DNA of 64,000 nucleotides from Isoetes taiwanensis (taxonomy: Eukaryota; Streptophyta; Lycopodiopsida; Isoetales; Isoetaceae). The position numbers and the translations under genes were made by a program. The notes beneath the pieces are model-generated. The model did no database searches, was not told the origin of the DNA, and worked only from the letters and a program-made list of their open reading frames with translations. The DNA is taken from the NCBI GenBank assembly GCA_021234155.1, contig JAJEKV010000158.1:553820-617819 (forward strand), given 5' to 3'. Within the stretch, counting starts at the first letter, position 1. Every line of letters begins with the position of its first letter. Positions 26,460-38,584 of this stretch are shown here, piece after piece.

Positions 26460-26900
26460 CATCTTGAAACAACTTTTTTACCACCACGCACTTGGATGTA
26501 GACTGACGGGGAGCCCTATGTCGATCTATATGATGACACTCTGTGATCTGAACAGATTGGGCAAGGTCATATTTGCTTGGGAGACTTCAATCGCAGCGCC
26601 TGAGGTGGAAGCAGTCCCAAAATTTAGCACCTCTAGAGGATGTGTTGCAAATGGATTGCATGTGAGAGATGGTTTGGCCAAGAGGCGGTTGTGGCCGGAT
26701 GACCTTGGTATGGCCCGTATTTCTTTATTCTTTGGTGATATCTTTGACACAGTCATTTGCAATGGGGAGGTGGCGATTGGCAGATCCTCTGGCGGCTTCA
26801 CTTGTAAAACCCGAGGGGGGAGACCGAGCACGGTGTGAGTGGATGCGTGCTATGGGCGAGGCAATGCCTACACTTGATCACTTCGCCCGATTAATGGGAG
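26460..26900 (+). pseudogene. LINE apurinic-type endonuclease domain, broken
   Basis: The LGDFN motif at 26577-26591 is the signature of the AP-endonuclease fold that nicks target DNA for non-LTR retrotransposition. Downstream in a neighbouring frame the peptide VANGLHVRDGLAKRRLWPDD continues the domain. The catalytic residues upstream of GDFN are not confidently placed because the frame shifts at about 26575. The domain lies about 1.3 kb upstream of the RT palm, the usual order in L1-type ORF2. Confidence 0.55.
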
Positions 26901-27559
26901 CAATTGGTAGGCGAGGAAGTAGACTCAGGCCATACATTTTATTCTTGGTGAATCAGATTAGCCCGAACCAGCAAGGCACCCATTGCCCCAACTTACCCAT
27001 GTACCACGGTTGCGTGCGGACTATGATCATGCGGCGGTCTATGCGAGGATGCTTTGAGCATGAGGCTGCAGAGTCTTTACTAACTCCCACACTTCAGCGA
27101 GATGGCTGTTGAACCCGGATCCTTAGGGTAGGGGCCGGATGCTTTGGGAAGGCAGCTCTCGGCGATCCCGCAGGGGCTGCAATCACTTTCCCTCGCAATC
27201 AGCCCCGGTTGGAGTAGCGAATGTCGGGGCTGAAAGCGATAGCTCCGCCAATCTTTGAGACCCCCACCGATACGCCTCGCCGGGCGTCGAGTCAATACAG
27301 CTCCTTCCTCCCGAGACCAAAGCGGGTACCTTCGGAGCACCGACAGCGGATGTTTGGTCTTCTAGACCACCACCCTAGGGCCTTTTTGGAAAGGTCTTGA
27401 GTAACTTTACCCATTACGAAATGCTACCGGAACAATGGGTGAGATACTTGCGGCGGTACATGTATTGATAGGAAGCCGGGCACCAGTACCCTCATGAGCC
27501 AGGCCTAGCACTGGTGTATTCTTGAAGGGATGTCATAATGGGCCTACTAGCGCCCTCAC

Positions 27560-28616
27560 TAGCGGGAGGCTGATTTGGATGGTATCTGCAGTGAGCTTCT
27601 CAAGTGGGCGGGCCCCAATGGTCTGCAGTTCTCCACGGCCTCTTCAGCGAGGGCATTGCAAGAGGCTTCCCCCGCCTTTGGACTACGGTAGAGTTGTGCC
27701 CTGCTCCTGGCGGGGACCCCATAGCCCGACCAACTTCTCATTACCATTATGGTGATTCTGTCTTTGCCAAGTTGCTGAGTTCTTGGCTGATTGACACTTT
27801 GGGCTGAGGATGGAGAAGTGCGGGCTCTCACCTGGCGAGCTTCCGCCCCGGCATTCTACTGTGACCATATCTTCACTCTGCGAACACTCATAGAGGATAG
27901 CGGAGTCGGCCTTGATCTGTATTGTTGCTTTGTGGGTTCGCAAAGGCTTTTGACCACGGTCTCCGGGATAAGTTGTAGGATAGATTAGAACTGACTAAGG
28001 ACCCCGTCGACTTCGCGAGAATGCTATATCTGAGACTATCACGAGGCTTGCTCCGATTAAAATCTCTCCTGCTTGTCCCGAGAGCGTTGTTTGTTAGCAC
28101 ATTAAAGTGCGCGGGGCTGCCCTCTCTATCCCAGGCGGCTCGGCAGCCGCATTGACCGGCTAGAAGAATGGCTGGGAGCTTGCGGGGGAAAGGTGCTTTC
28201 GGTTGATGCACCACATAATCAGGCAACTCATATATGGCGATGATGTTGACCTACTTTCGCATATACCCCAGGAAGGACGCCACAGCGCCACGGATGCTTT
28301 GGACACTTTACATGAATTCGACGCGAGAGTTAACTTGGCCAAGACAAAGTCTTCTTTGGTCCCATCATCCGGCACCGCTTCCCATATTCACTTGCGGGGG
28401 CAGATAGTGGGTGGCACCGATCTTAAGTATTTGGGCATTGAGTTTTCTACTACCACACCTTTGGGATGCATCCATCGGGTTCTGAATCGCTGCGGTACAG
28501 GAAGCCACAGTATGCAATACAAAACACTTGATCACAAAGCGAGCTATATACATGTAGGTCACCGGGCTTACTTATTCGGGGCCTTGGTTAAGACGGTCCT
28601 CCTCTATAGAGGCTGA
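27560..28616 (+). pseudogene. LINE reverse transcriptase domain, broken
   Basis: Palm motif A reads LYCCFV at 27917, with GSQRLLTTVSG where FRKAFDTV would be expected, which implies local indels. Motif B survives as a GCPLS-like stretch near 28110-28130. Motif C is LIYGDDVDLLS at 28230, followed by LDTLHEFDARVNLAKTK and then HIHLRGQIVGGTDLKYLGIE. The second Asp pair needed for catalysis is present (YGDD), but the open frame is interrupted between motifs A and C. The order and wording match L1-like plant LINEs rather than LTR-retrotransposon RTs (no integrase, no RNase H neighbour). Confidence 0.75.
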
Positions 28617-29330
28617 GAAGTGTAGGGGCGGTGATATCCTCACCATAGAGCGATCTGGTCTGAAGGCCTTCTTGGCAGACGCGGGAGTGAAATGCCGCGG
28701 TCCCCATATCGGATCTTGCTCAGGGGCGGGCTTCCTTCCATTACCGAGGAGAACAGCGGTGGAGCGTCACATTATTTACTTCGGAGAGGTGGTGGCTATG
28801 GATGAAGCCCGGTTGCCCAACCTTGCTGGCGAGTGTGATGGGCACAACGTGACTCAAAGCTGCTGGAAGACAAGCAAGTCGGTGGTTCGCTATGGAATGT
28901 GCGAGGGCACGGATGTGGACGATTACATACGAGGAAGGCAGCGGCGCGCAGGCGTGCTTGGTGCCTTCATGGCCCGAAGCTTTGGGATCTGAGAGCCTGT
29001 CACATATCCAAGGTGGCAAATTATACGACAACAGGTTAATCCCATGCTCTGAGGGGCCACACCACTACACATGCACCCATCTACCCATGAAAAAGCGAGG
29101 TGATTGCTTCCATTCGCATAGAGTGCACACCATACGCGCGTGAGGCGAGGAGATGGGTCGGGGGCGCGTGAGGCCAGTCATCAATCGCATCCAGCGCCAT
29201 TGAGGATGAAAGTCCGCCCTCAGGGCATGTCCAGAAGTCTGAGCATATCCGGGCTCGGTATGCTTAGTTAGTTATTGCCCCATCGAGGCCTTGCATGAGC
29301 TCACCGAGCACACGGCCTCTGTAGGCTTGT
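28617..29330 (+). pseudogene. LINE ORF2 C-terminal region and 3' UTR
   Basis: The frame 28672-28992 reads FLADAGVKCRG..., then AVERHIIYFGEVVAMDEARLP, which is the post-RT segment of LINE ORF2. Further downstream frames become discontinuous. The last coding-like words lie near 29140 (HTIRA), and a Cys/His-type terminus cannot be placed. Past 29330 the DNA is AT-richer and includes TATATAAATG at 29418, which looks like a simple 3' UTR feature rather than a promoter. Confidence 0.5.
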
Positions 29331-29609
29331 TGGGATCGTACCTCCGGAGGTAATGGATCATAGCCCGGACGGTTATGCACCCCTGTCGACATTAACCTCA
29401 AGCGTACTTGTGATTATGTATATAAATGCGGTATGCTCGGCTATCCTTATTGCTACTAAAGGTTTTTCCCGAAACCCTTGAGCGGGGGTTTTAATCACGG
29501 TAGTAATCGCCTGCTGCTCTCTCTTTGTACTTAAGGTCCCATAGGCGGTTGGTCTCAGGTGGTGGTAAAATCTTCCTATTCTATTCTATTCCTTTGCAAG
29601 CGGCGGTGG

Positions 29610-30235
29610 TATTATAATACATGCAGCACATAGTAATACAAAAGAACAAGAGTGACTCTATTATGCATGAGGCCATGACTTCGGAGTCAAAATTGGCCTA
29701 ACTCTCACAAAGGAAGAAATATTAACCAATTAAAAGCCTTTGTTTAGAAAACTTAAAGAGAGTAAGCGAAAACTGAAAATATAGTTATAGGCAACTCATT
29801 GAGTAATAGTATCCTTTAGTTAACTTTCAACACTTTCTTGCCTTATTCATCCTATAACTCCATCTAGAGTTATAATAGCATAAAGCTTCGCTTTGTATGA
29901 TTAAGCAATTAATCCCGTATGAAGAGGCATCCAAAATGTGGAGAATCCATGAGTCGTCTTGCTTATAGCATATGTCGACTTCTCCTCAAAGTATTGGCAG
30001 GCTCTTGCTTAAATTGCCAAATGTCTTCATCTTCCAAAACTCTTTTTGAGTTTTGGCCATAATAATTTCTATTTTTACCCAAAGAAGGGCTTGAAACCTC
30101 ATTGATGAAAGAGGCTTCATACCTTCAGGAACTTCCTAACATGCCCACCTTCAAAGATGCTTCTTGATCGGGGTAATCTATGTCAGCAACATCGAGAAAG
30201 ATTGTTAAGATAAGATAGAAATAATGAAAAAATCA
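29610..30235. other. AT-rich spacer between opposing LINE remnants
   Basis: No gene seen. It separates the + strand LINE 3' end from the minus-strand LINE 3' end. Confidence 0.45.
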
Positions 30236-30239
30236 CTGA

Positions 30240-31470
30240 AAGGAGCCCAGCGTCCAGTTTTATCAATTGGACCCCTAATAAGCTTTGTGAGCCATGAGTG
30301 TTATCGGCCCGGCTCTAGTTGAAGGGTTGCTTTGAGGTCCAGTGCGGAGGGAATGATTAAGTGGCCACACCATTCCTGTGTTTCCAAATTGCCCTGGCGA
30401 GTGTCTGATTGTACCGAGAGAAAGGAGAACCAATTGCAAGGAAATCAAATGCATCAGACTTCGATAGGCTGGAATAAAACCTATGTAGGTGCCTATCTAA
30501 TTCGGAAAGAGTTAACCAAGAGACAAATAAAGATATGAGTTGAAGATTCGGCACGGCAAAGCCTAATGGACATCTATAAGTCCCGGTGTGTACTTGGCTC
30601 GATAGGCATTAGTTAAGGCTTTGTTGGGAGAAGCCATCTAAAGAGAATGATCTTCTTTGCACCAACTGCGGCTTCCATCCTTTCACGATGACACGGATGG
30701 CTTCAAATTGAAATTCTTACTTGATTGGAAACTTTTATCCCTTGGGCATTCAATAAGTCTAGACAAATTTTGGCAACAACATGCCTTGCCATCAAGGTCC
30801 AATTATGTTCTTTTTATCTCAGCACATGTTCCCTTATGATGTTGAGTTAAAGCTTTATAGATGTTCTGAGTCTTGCACCAAGAAATTTGGAAATTTCTGC
30901 CATGTCCTCCAACCTTCACCACTCACCATGCTTCCAACTGTGCATAACCGCTGGCTTCCGCTCTTTTATGCTTCATAGGATGTTCCGGGCCAAACACCAT
31001 CATCCTCATCTGTCAAGCCACGATGCCAAAAGAAATTAAAGTCATCTACAAGAAACATTTTCTATTGGATAAGTAGCAAACATACATACACTCACATTCC
31101 ATGCTTGTATGATTCTTCTCATGATAGTAGATGTTTGAACTTGGGTTGAAATTTGGTAGAATCGAGTCGGCAAATGATGAGAAGTAGATGGACTACTCGC
31201 TAAGGAAGTTTTTCAATCAGAACTTAGTTAGGAGAACAGGGGACTTTGATGTGGAGACTAGAGACCTCCAAACCGGTTTCTTTGCCAAGACACATTGCAC
31301 GGAGGAGCAGGATCTTTACACCCCAATCCTCCTCTTTTCCTTGGAAGGGTTAAAATGTTGCCACCCTACCATATGTAAAACCCCAAATGAACTCCTTCAT
31401 AATAGGAGGCATAGAACCCGTGAAATCATCACAAAGACTTTTTATTGTTCAACAAATTGTTATTGAACTT
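30240..31470 (-). mobile_element. LINE ORF2 3' portion (RT C-terminus and zinc-binding tail), minus strand
   Basis: On the minus strand the frame near 31412 reads MPPIMKEFIWGF, matching the K-FLWG motif in the C-terminal part of plant L1 reverse transcriptases. It is followed by a GVK-L segment (31329-31305) equivalent to the GGLG(V/I)(K/R)DL motif. Further on, the frame 30554-30357 ends LARAIWKHRNGV, the usual last motif of the zf-RVT region (WKHRN.VVF). Stops and indels separate the pieces. The element therefore reads leftward, with its 3' end near 30240. The 5' part is missing here. Confidence 0.65.
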
Positions 31471-31474
31471 AAAT

Positions 31475-31700
31475 GGAGTATCCACAAGCATTTTCCGAGG
31501 TAGAATACCGTGTCCAAAATTCGAGATAATGATCTGATATAGAGTTGCTACAGCCATTGTTTATAATAAATTATCCCAACCTACTAGAGATATGTTGGTG
31601 TAGTATCTATCTAGAGGTACATTCTATCGTATCCTTCCTCTTGTTGCTCCAAGAGTATGCATTAGAAGTGAAGGCATGATACAAAATTATTTATTTATTT
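31475..31700. other. AT-rich spacer with (TTTA)n run
   Basis: A short TATTTATTTATTTTATTTATTTTATT run at about 31689-31714 could be the simple-sequence tail of the LINE fragment on its right (minus strand). Confidence 0.4.
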
Positions 31701-31704
31701 TATT

Positions 31705-32060
31705 TATTTTATTAACTAGCTCTTAGGGCCTTGAAGGCCATGGACCTCAAACCAACAACAACAAGAATCGCTAATGACAAGAAAAAGCAAGCAGGCATGT
31801 CCACCGCCTCAAATATGTCCTTAAATTTAATGGTGGTAATCGAAATAAAGAATAGAACTCGCTTTGAATAGAGAACTTTCGCTAATATCTTGCAAACCCG
31901 CATGCTATAAACACGTTGTTCTCATCTTCTATGCATCTCGGTGTCACACAGCCTTGCATACCGCTTCTAGTGGTAGTTTGCGCTTACCCACCTATCTCAA
32001 TTTCCAATCTATGAGAGTCGGTTCAGAGCGAGCTACATGTCCGTAGGGACCCCTGTGATG
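31705..32060 (-). mobile_element. Second LINE 3'-end fragment with zf-RVT-like segment, minus strand
   Basis: Read on the minus strand, the stretch 31964-31909 gives CHTEMHRRCENNVFIACGFA in broken frames, like the 'C..C...ET..HLF..C..A..W' zinc-binding tail of plant LINE ORF2. PPLNLRTY or LKDIFEAVDMPA follows in alternate frames. It is a separate copy of the same type of tail as at 30.24-31.47 kb, because the zf-RVT region occurs twice. The A/T simple run at its lower-coordinate end suits a LINE 3' terminus. Confidence 0.45.
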
Positions 32061-32376
32061 TTAGCATTTAATAAGTCCGACTTTGTACTCTACCATATAA
32101 CAGTATGTGCCATGTAATGTCAGACCGGTCGCTTCGATTGCCCAAATGTGGTCAATAGCCAGTCGTCTCCAATAGAACACGGCATCTGTGCCAGGAAGAC
32201 CCAGCCAGCTCTCATCGTAATGGACTTCATTTGCTTGCCCATCTTTTCGTGATCCTCGCAACCAAACCCATGTTCCTCTCGAATTAATCATGGCAACATG
32301 TATCTCGATCCCGGGTCGCCTCTAAGCCCCGCTTATTAAAGTTTATCATTAAAGAGTGCCCTAACTCAAGCGGAAC
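32061..32376 (-). other. Unassigned minus-strand frame next to the CACTA left end
   Basis: A 76-residue frame (32291-32061, TWVWLRGSRKDGQANEVHYD...) has protein-like composition but no family I recognise. It could belong to the adjacent LINE. It ends a few dozen bases before the transposon terminus. Confidence 0.25.
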
Positions 32377-32379
32377 ATC
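32377..32379. repeat. Target-site duplication ATC, left
   Basis: The three bases before the CACAACAAG terminus are ATC. The same three bases follow the right terminus at 47807-47809. Three-base duplications are diagnostic of the CACTA (En/Spm) superfamily. Confidence 0.6.
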
Positions 32380-32392
32380 CACAACAAGAAAA
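32380..32392 (+). repeat. Left terminal inverted repeat of the CACTA-like element
   Basis: The sequence is CACAACAAGAAAA. The fourth position is A where CACTA elements usually have T. It pairs with the inverted copy at 47794-47806. Confidence 0.6.
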
Positions 32393-32399
32393 AAGGTTT

Positions 32400-32680
32400 C
32401 ACTAGCTTATCGCCCATAGCACGTATGCGCGACATCTTATGCGACGTTCGACGGCTGGCCGCACGACGTCGCGATGCACGTCGCCGCAGACGTCGCATGC
32501 GACGTGTCGATGACGCCTGGGCAGACGCACAAACGCGCGCAGACGCGGATACACAGACGTGTTGACTCAGACAACCGGCGACGCGACGTGGAATATATAT
32601 TGCGGAATATACACGCGGAATATCAAAATCCCCGTGCCGTGAAATCTGACGTGGTATACGTGATGACGTCACTAAAAAAA
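32400..32680. repeat. Left CpG-rich subterminal repeat block
   Basis: This is a dense run of GCGACG/CGTCGC words, including the perfect 14-bp palindrome CGTCGCATGCGACG at 32491-32504. The surrounding DNA is CpG-poor and AT-rich, so the boundary is sharp. Similar blocks lie at 40.14-40.29 kb and 47.46-47.78 kb. Confidence 0.65.
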
Positions 32681-32689
32681 AAAAATTAA

Positions 32690-34010
32690 GGAAAAAATCC
32701 ACGCAGGCTCTCGAAAAGCCACGTGGCAACAAAAAAAGCTATTGCGGATATTTATTGATGCGACGCGGTATGAAAAAAATAAAAAAATAAAACTAGAAAA
32801 AGCAGAGGGGCCATAGAAAAAAAAAGGCGATGAAAATTATGTGTTTCCGTATATGGGAAAAATTGCGGGTGAAATTTATTGCCCAGCGGTTGAAACAAGA
32901 TATGTTGTTGGATATGACGCTAGGTGGAAGATGTAATAGTAGTTTGTCTTCCTCATCATTCCATTTCTAGTTGAATTTTTATCATTTTATCTTTTAAAGC
33001 TTCCAATATGCTTATTTATTTAACCACCATTACGCTTTACACTCCTCAATTTCGTAAAAATATGAAACTTTTTTCGATTTTCGTGATAATTTTGAAGATC
33101 GAATGTACCGATGCGTGTATTGCGAAATCATATATCATGTGGACACAGCATGGCGTCAAAATTTATGCTCTAGGTTAAGGCACCGAAACTATAGTTTAAA
33201 AAAGGGCTAAAAGGTCTTATCTTTGATGATATGATTTTCCTTAGTTAAAACTCGATCACACCAAATATCATATGGCATATAAGTATTTGAGAAAGAAATA
33301 AAAGGAAAAATAGCAATAACTCAATCCAACTCATAAGCAGTAGTTAAGCAAAACAAATTGATGTATGGTAGTAAGCAAGGATGCTCAAACCACGAACACT
33401 GCTGATCAAATAGAAATCGTATCCGGATCTCTACAATCGGAGCTATTATTTTAAGAATAGAATAGAAATAATATATTGGCATTGTTGAATTTTTCGAGTT
33501 GGTCTAAGGTACAAATTTTTGTTGTTTAAGGTTGAGTGGAGTTAATTTGTATTCAAGATTTTCATGCAAGATTAGGAATTGGAAGTGTTCTTAAATAGTG
33601 GACATTTCAAAACTACTATATGTGGAATGGCAAAATTGACTTAATGGCAAAATTGGTTTGATGATGAGATGTATTTTACGGCTAGTATAAGGACTCCATG
33701 CCGTATGGTTCAACATCATTGGATCTCAATGCTGGGAAGGTATATATTGAACCTGGACGGCCCCAAGAACATAGTACAAGGAGGCAAAGCTAAAACATTT
33801 TCGTTGGATTTAATTAACTTGTGGCCACGGTTGCGTGGATTTGACATGGCAAAACATGGATCCGTGATAGTGACAAATGTTAGAGGGAAATAAAGCTGTC
33901 AAATCACAAATCAAACAAAAAGATAAAGAGGGACAAGACAAAGAAAAGAAAAATATCGCTGGATTTTTACCCTCGTGTGATGACCCAAGTATCTTATTCT
34001 CATTCCATAA
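32690..34010. other. AT-rich interior of the CACTA-like element, no gene seen
   Basis: There are poly-A patches at 32671-32694 and 32775-32830. A frame at 33669-33893 (+) is unassigned. No transposase motif was found. Confidence 0.4.
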
Positions 34011-34089
34011 TTGTTATAAAACCGCTATGTGGAAGAATTTCGGGAAGACCTGACGTTGATGGATTCGCAAGTCGAGATGTCGCCTGCCA

Positions 34090-34321
34090 AGGTGCACTTC
34101 TAAATTAAGATCACCACATGCACTTAAATTGTTCAAGGAAATGTGATGAAGAGGAGTACCAAGAGAGTCACTTTCAAAAGCATATGATAGCATAGATTGC
34201 ATTGTACGGAAGCAAGTTCATACACAATTATATTATTCAAGATGGGAGAATCTTAGATACTACTCTATGGAACACAATTGCAGACACATATGCAAAGTTT
34301 GGAAGTACGAAAAGGTATGTA
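34090..34321 (+). pseudogene. PPR-protein fragment inside the transposon
   Basis: From 34208 one open frame reads GSKFIHNYIIQDGRILD, then TTLWNTIADTYAKFGSTKR. This matches the plant-specific PLS-type pentatricopeptide pattern (G..IH..I...G...D..L.NT..D.YAKFGS). Upstream, in a shifted frame, LKLFKEM (about 34111-34134) fits the preceding PPR repeat. PPR proteins bind organellar RNA and have many repeats. Only about two are visible here, without a start codon, so this is a relic and not a functional gene. Its position inside the CACTA-like element suggests captured host sequence, although the element could also have inserted around an existing relic. Confidence 0.6.
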
Positions 34322-34329
34322 GTATATAT

Positions 34330-37300
34330 TTGAAATCCAAAAGGATGCTAAATCCATTTGATCCATTAATAATATATGCTGAAAAAAATGCAGCCCATGT
34401 CACTTATATGAGAGATATCTAAATAATATAACTAGACATTCAAAGATTATAATTGTTGTATGATTGATTTTTGCTTCAAACTCCTCGTGCTTAGTGTATT
34501 AAAGGCATGAAATTGTAGATCTAGGGGCGCATTAATTTGATACCATGTTCAAACCCTCATTGCACTCTTTAGCTAAAAGCATCTATGTCATTGTAGCAAT
34601 ATCACTATAGTACTGCACAAAAGTAGTACTCTAGCATGATTTCCTTATTTGAAATCACAAACAGCGTAAGATTTGCCATAGATGCATTGGTTCGAAGACA
34701 ATTAGAACAATATGATTAGCCCATTACAATAAATTTCATTCAAATTTTAGAGAAAAAGTGTCTCATGTTATGGCTTATAAAAGTATAACATGCCCATCTA
34801 GCTTCTTTGGAAATATTCGGACCAAACTCAGCAAGCTAATAAACATGGTGGGGAAGTTCTTGGCATAAACTCTTACATAATATGGTCAAGTATCCTTCTA
34901 TTGAGCTAAAGAAGTTGGTTGAGAAGAATATGCTACAAGAAGTGATGCATATACCCATAATGTCTCAAGGACAAGGAGATTTTCTCAAGACAAGAACCTG
35001 GACATTGACATTAATATAACATGGTCAAGCCGTGAGCCTAATGTCCACTTTTCAAGTATAGATGTCTTCGGCAACAAATGTTATAAGTTTATTGGCTCAA
35101 AGTAATTATGTGGCCTATGATCTCCGTGAGATGAAAAATGTGGAAGATTGTTCCGGCTTAAAAGTTTTTGTATGTTTTCCCGAATCGCGCTTATAATGTC
35201 ACCATAGCTTTTTGCAAAGAAATACAACGTGAAAAGTACATACTTCTTTTGACTATTAGTTTCATAGTTAACTATCTAATGCACGTATAATCTAAGGAAG
35301 GTACAAACCTCAAGGGGGGGTAGAAATTGCCAGTGTTTCTAGAACTTTCCAAGTTGCTCTTGGATCTTTCATGTGTCTTTGACTCGTAACAAAGATTTGC
35401 TCAGCAACATGATTTATATAGGCCATCGTGATATTCCACATGGCTCTACATATTGGACATTTTTCGCACTCTCCAACATCATCCTGCTGGTGGTACAAGA
35501 ATATAAATTATTTCAACTTAAGCGAGTTGTTTATCAAGTTGGATCAAACCTCGAAAATGTTGCAAAGGCACTCCCCCGCTTTTATATAAATCGAAAATAG
35601 AGATTACGTGGCATTGGTCTCCCATGGATATTCAAAGTAGATAAATCCCATGGAGTGTATAATAAAAAGCTTTAGACACTTAACCATGACGACTTTCCAA
35701 CTCTACCCATTCTAGTGTCTCTTCCAAGATCTCTTATCTTGAAAATAATGATATGCTACATTCTTAGCACATTCAAATAATAGTACATGAAATGGACACC
35801 TTGATGTGTTTTGAAATTTTGGGTGCCAGGCTTGATTCCAATAATTAGACGCAAGTTATATAAAGCTTCAGAACTTATATTTATTATGGTGGTAGTGACT
35901 TATATTTATAAGACTATAGTACCATAGAATGAAGAATATGCCTTGCATGATGAAATTTGTTTACCAAAACACCTCCGAAAAAGGGATATTTTTATCAAGG
36001 GATCATCATGAGCTTATGCAAGCAAAGGTTATAGCAGCAATTATAGGACTGTTCAAACATTGCTAAACAAAATGGGTAATTGGAGCTTGAAGGTAAATGC
36101 TAGAGAAGGATGGCACCGCGTTGAAGGAGCACTCAAAATTGAACATATATACATCTAGATGATAACAAAGGTTGGCCTCCGAGGCAATGTGATGGGATGC
36201 GCCTTCATAAAGGCCAAAGAATCCATCATTACTAGATAAAATATAAGCTCATATACCCTTTATAATTCCAATTCTTATCTCTTTATCATAAATCAAACAC
36301 CACCTTGCGCGCCTTCGGCCCACAGCCCTATATAAAACCTAAATCGTGACAAAAGTCTCGAAACAATATTTAATATAACTAAGATCCAACTACAAGTGGA
36401 TAAATGAACTGACAATTCAAATTTTCAAAAAACTCGAAAATAGCTTTGATTGCAACATCGCATCACAGCGCCATTGGATTGTATTTTCTACATAAAAAGC
36501 AATGTCGCTTAATAGACCCGCATACGCCTAAATAGCTAACCCAAATGCGTAACATAGAACAAAATATCGTTTATTTATCACCGCTATTATACAATGCAGG
36601 ATCTATCTTTATACGCCCCTTGATTGAGGAATCTATACCTGCATAACTTTTTAGGCATTAGATAACTTCTAAACTTCCTCGATAACTTTTGCTAACTCTA
36701 GGGTATTAGGTAACACTAGCACACGATAACTAGATGCCATTATGAAAACCAAGATCGCTTTATTGAGTGGAATATATTATTGACCTGCTGATAGTTGCAG
36801 TAACACAAAAAGAAGAACAAGGAGATATGGTGGGGTATCTCGTACTCTTTTTCTACATTCTGGGGCCTCAACAAATTTAAATCAAGCATTTGTATACTCA
36901 TTCTTAGTTATTTGCGTGTTGTATCCGAATCTAATAGATGTAATCTGAAACTATCGTAACCGAAATGGGCATTCTCGATACCCCTTGCAACAAGAGGATT
37001 GAAGTGTTAAAATGAAACTGCTAAACATACCAGAATGAAGCCATGGAAATGAAATCCATTGAAAGAGGAAGACCCATCTCCGTGGCAAAAACGCACAGAA
37101 AAAGATCCCGACATTCTTCAAAAGTTGAGCCGATTTAAGTCACTGATATCCTGCTTGATATAATAAACGTGCTCAAACGTCAGATAGACCAAAAATGCGT
37201 AAACAGAGAAAAATAAATGGATAAGAGAACAAAGCAAAGATAACACGACCGCCTATAAAACAAAACGTAGTGTATATCCTCTCTACATAAGGATATTACC

Positions 37301-37600
37301 AAAGCACTGAGGCCTCTTCCTTCCTCGATTTTGCCTTGTAGACTTAAGGTCCTAAATTGATTGCAAGCTGCGTGGCCGTAGCATACAAATATGGCGAAAA
37401 AGAAACTGAAGCGATCCGATGGAATTAGAGTCAAAACCGGAGATGCCTGAGTCGGTGGCCTTGGTACTACCCAAATTTTCTAATAACACAATAGAAGATG
37501 AAATTCTAGGAAAAAGAATACAACAAGGCATCCTAATGTAAATAAGCCTAGAATTGGTAAGGAGAGGAAGCCACTGTTAGGGTCGACGTGCTAAAAATAA
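34330..37600. other. AT-rich interior, no gene supported
   Basis: Frames at 35310-35498 (-), 35373-35600 (+) and 37180-37434 (-) show no domain. Further weak PPR-like wording may exist, but I could not place it. Confidence 0.4.
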
Positions 37601-37654
37601 AAAAATGAAAAAATGTTTGGCTTAGATAATTATTACAATATGATGTACATACAA

Positions 37655-37772
37655 AATGTATTTTATATTGTTATATTTATATTTTAAAGTAATCACAAAA
37701 AGCATTTTTATATTTATATTTCAAACAATCACAAAAGTGAATTGTATTTATATTTTAACAATCAATAAAAGT
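37655..37772. repeat. AT-rich tandem repeat, three units of about 40 bp
   Basis: The units share TTTATATTTATATTT followed by (A)AA(G)CAATCACAAAA(A)G, and begin at about 37665, 37708 and 37743. Confidence 0.65.
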
Positions 37773-37779
37773 ATCTTAA

Positions 37780-38580
37780 GGGAGTATCCACCCTTTTAGC
37801 CTGTAGCTAATCTTACAGTCGATCTGGAGTAGTCATCCGATTTGGGGTTATGTATTGATGGCTCACTATAGTTTGCAGATCCTCACGAATTTGCTACCCA
37901 GTCCTCGCCTAGGCTTGATCTATCTCCCATCGCTTCCTATAAAACCAAAAGAATATGGGTATTAATGTAGTTCATAGAATTATAATAATTTTCTACAACG
38001 CACCCCTCAGACTCCCCGTGATGTGATGCTTCCCTTCGTAGATAACTATTGATACGGTATAAATGCCCACGCCCCCGGGCTATTTTTAATACGCATTGGT
38101 TAGGAAACCATAGCTAGGTCTATGACAATATAACTAGTATTAGCTAATGACATTTAAAGTTCTTATTAAAATTAATGAACTAATATAGCTCTTTACGAAT
38201 CTATGGTAGAACCCTTCCGACTGGAGCCCAAAATGAGACTATTGCTCACTTTTTAGTTGCTTTGTCGGTCCGAGCTCTATGTTTCTCGCTCGATCCTTTG
38301 CAACTGCTCGAATGCAATCCTGATTGCAAGGCACACAACATTATCACAACTTAAAGTGAACGAATGGCAAAAATAAGAAATACCCCTTGATATCTTCCTT
38401 GCGGAGATTAAGTGGTTTAGGACCTTTTGACCAATCGCCCAACTTTTCTTTCAAGTAAGTCATCTTCGCGCCTTGACCACTTTGCCTTTGACATAAATCG
38501 ATAGCTCAACGCAATATTAAAATAATAAAAACAAGACTAAGGACTAGGCCGCTGCACCCAACAAAAATGTCAATTAGAAA
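37780..38580. other. Interior spacer, no gene seen
   Basis: Nothing supported. Confidence 0.4.
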
Positions 38581-38584
38581 TGTG

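Larger units (their letters stand above)
24600..29600 (+). mobile_element. GC-rich non-LTR retrotransposon (LINE), degenerate
   Basis: This is an island of GC-rich sequence in AT-rich surroundings. Read 5' to 3' on the + strand it follows LINE order: GC-rich leader or ORF1 region (24.6-26.2 kb), endonuclease with LGDFN (26577-26591), reverse transcriptase with the palm motif LYCCFV (27917-27934) and catalytic YGDD (28233-28244), then a C-terminal region resembling the post-RT part of plant LINEs. The 3' end is marked by a short (ATTCT)n run near 29576-29594. Frames change repeatedly through single-base indels and internal stops, so it is not an active copy as written. The exact 5' boundary and target duplication were not found. 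Confidence 0.75.
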
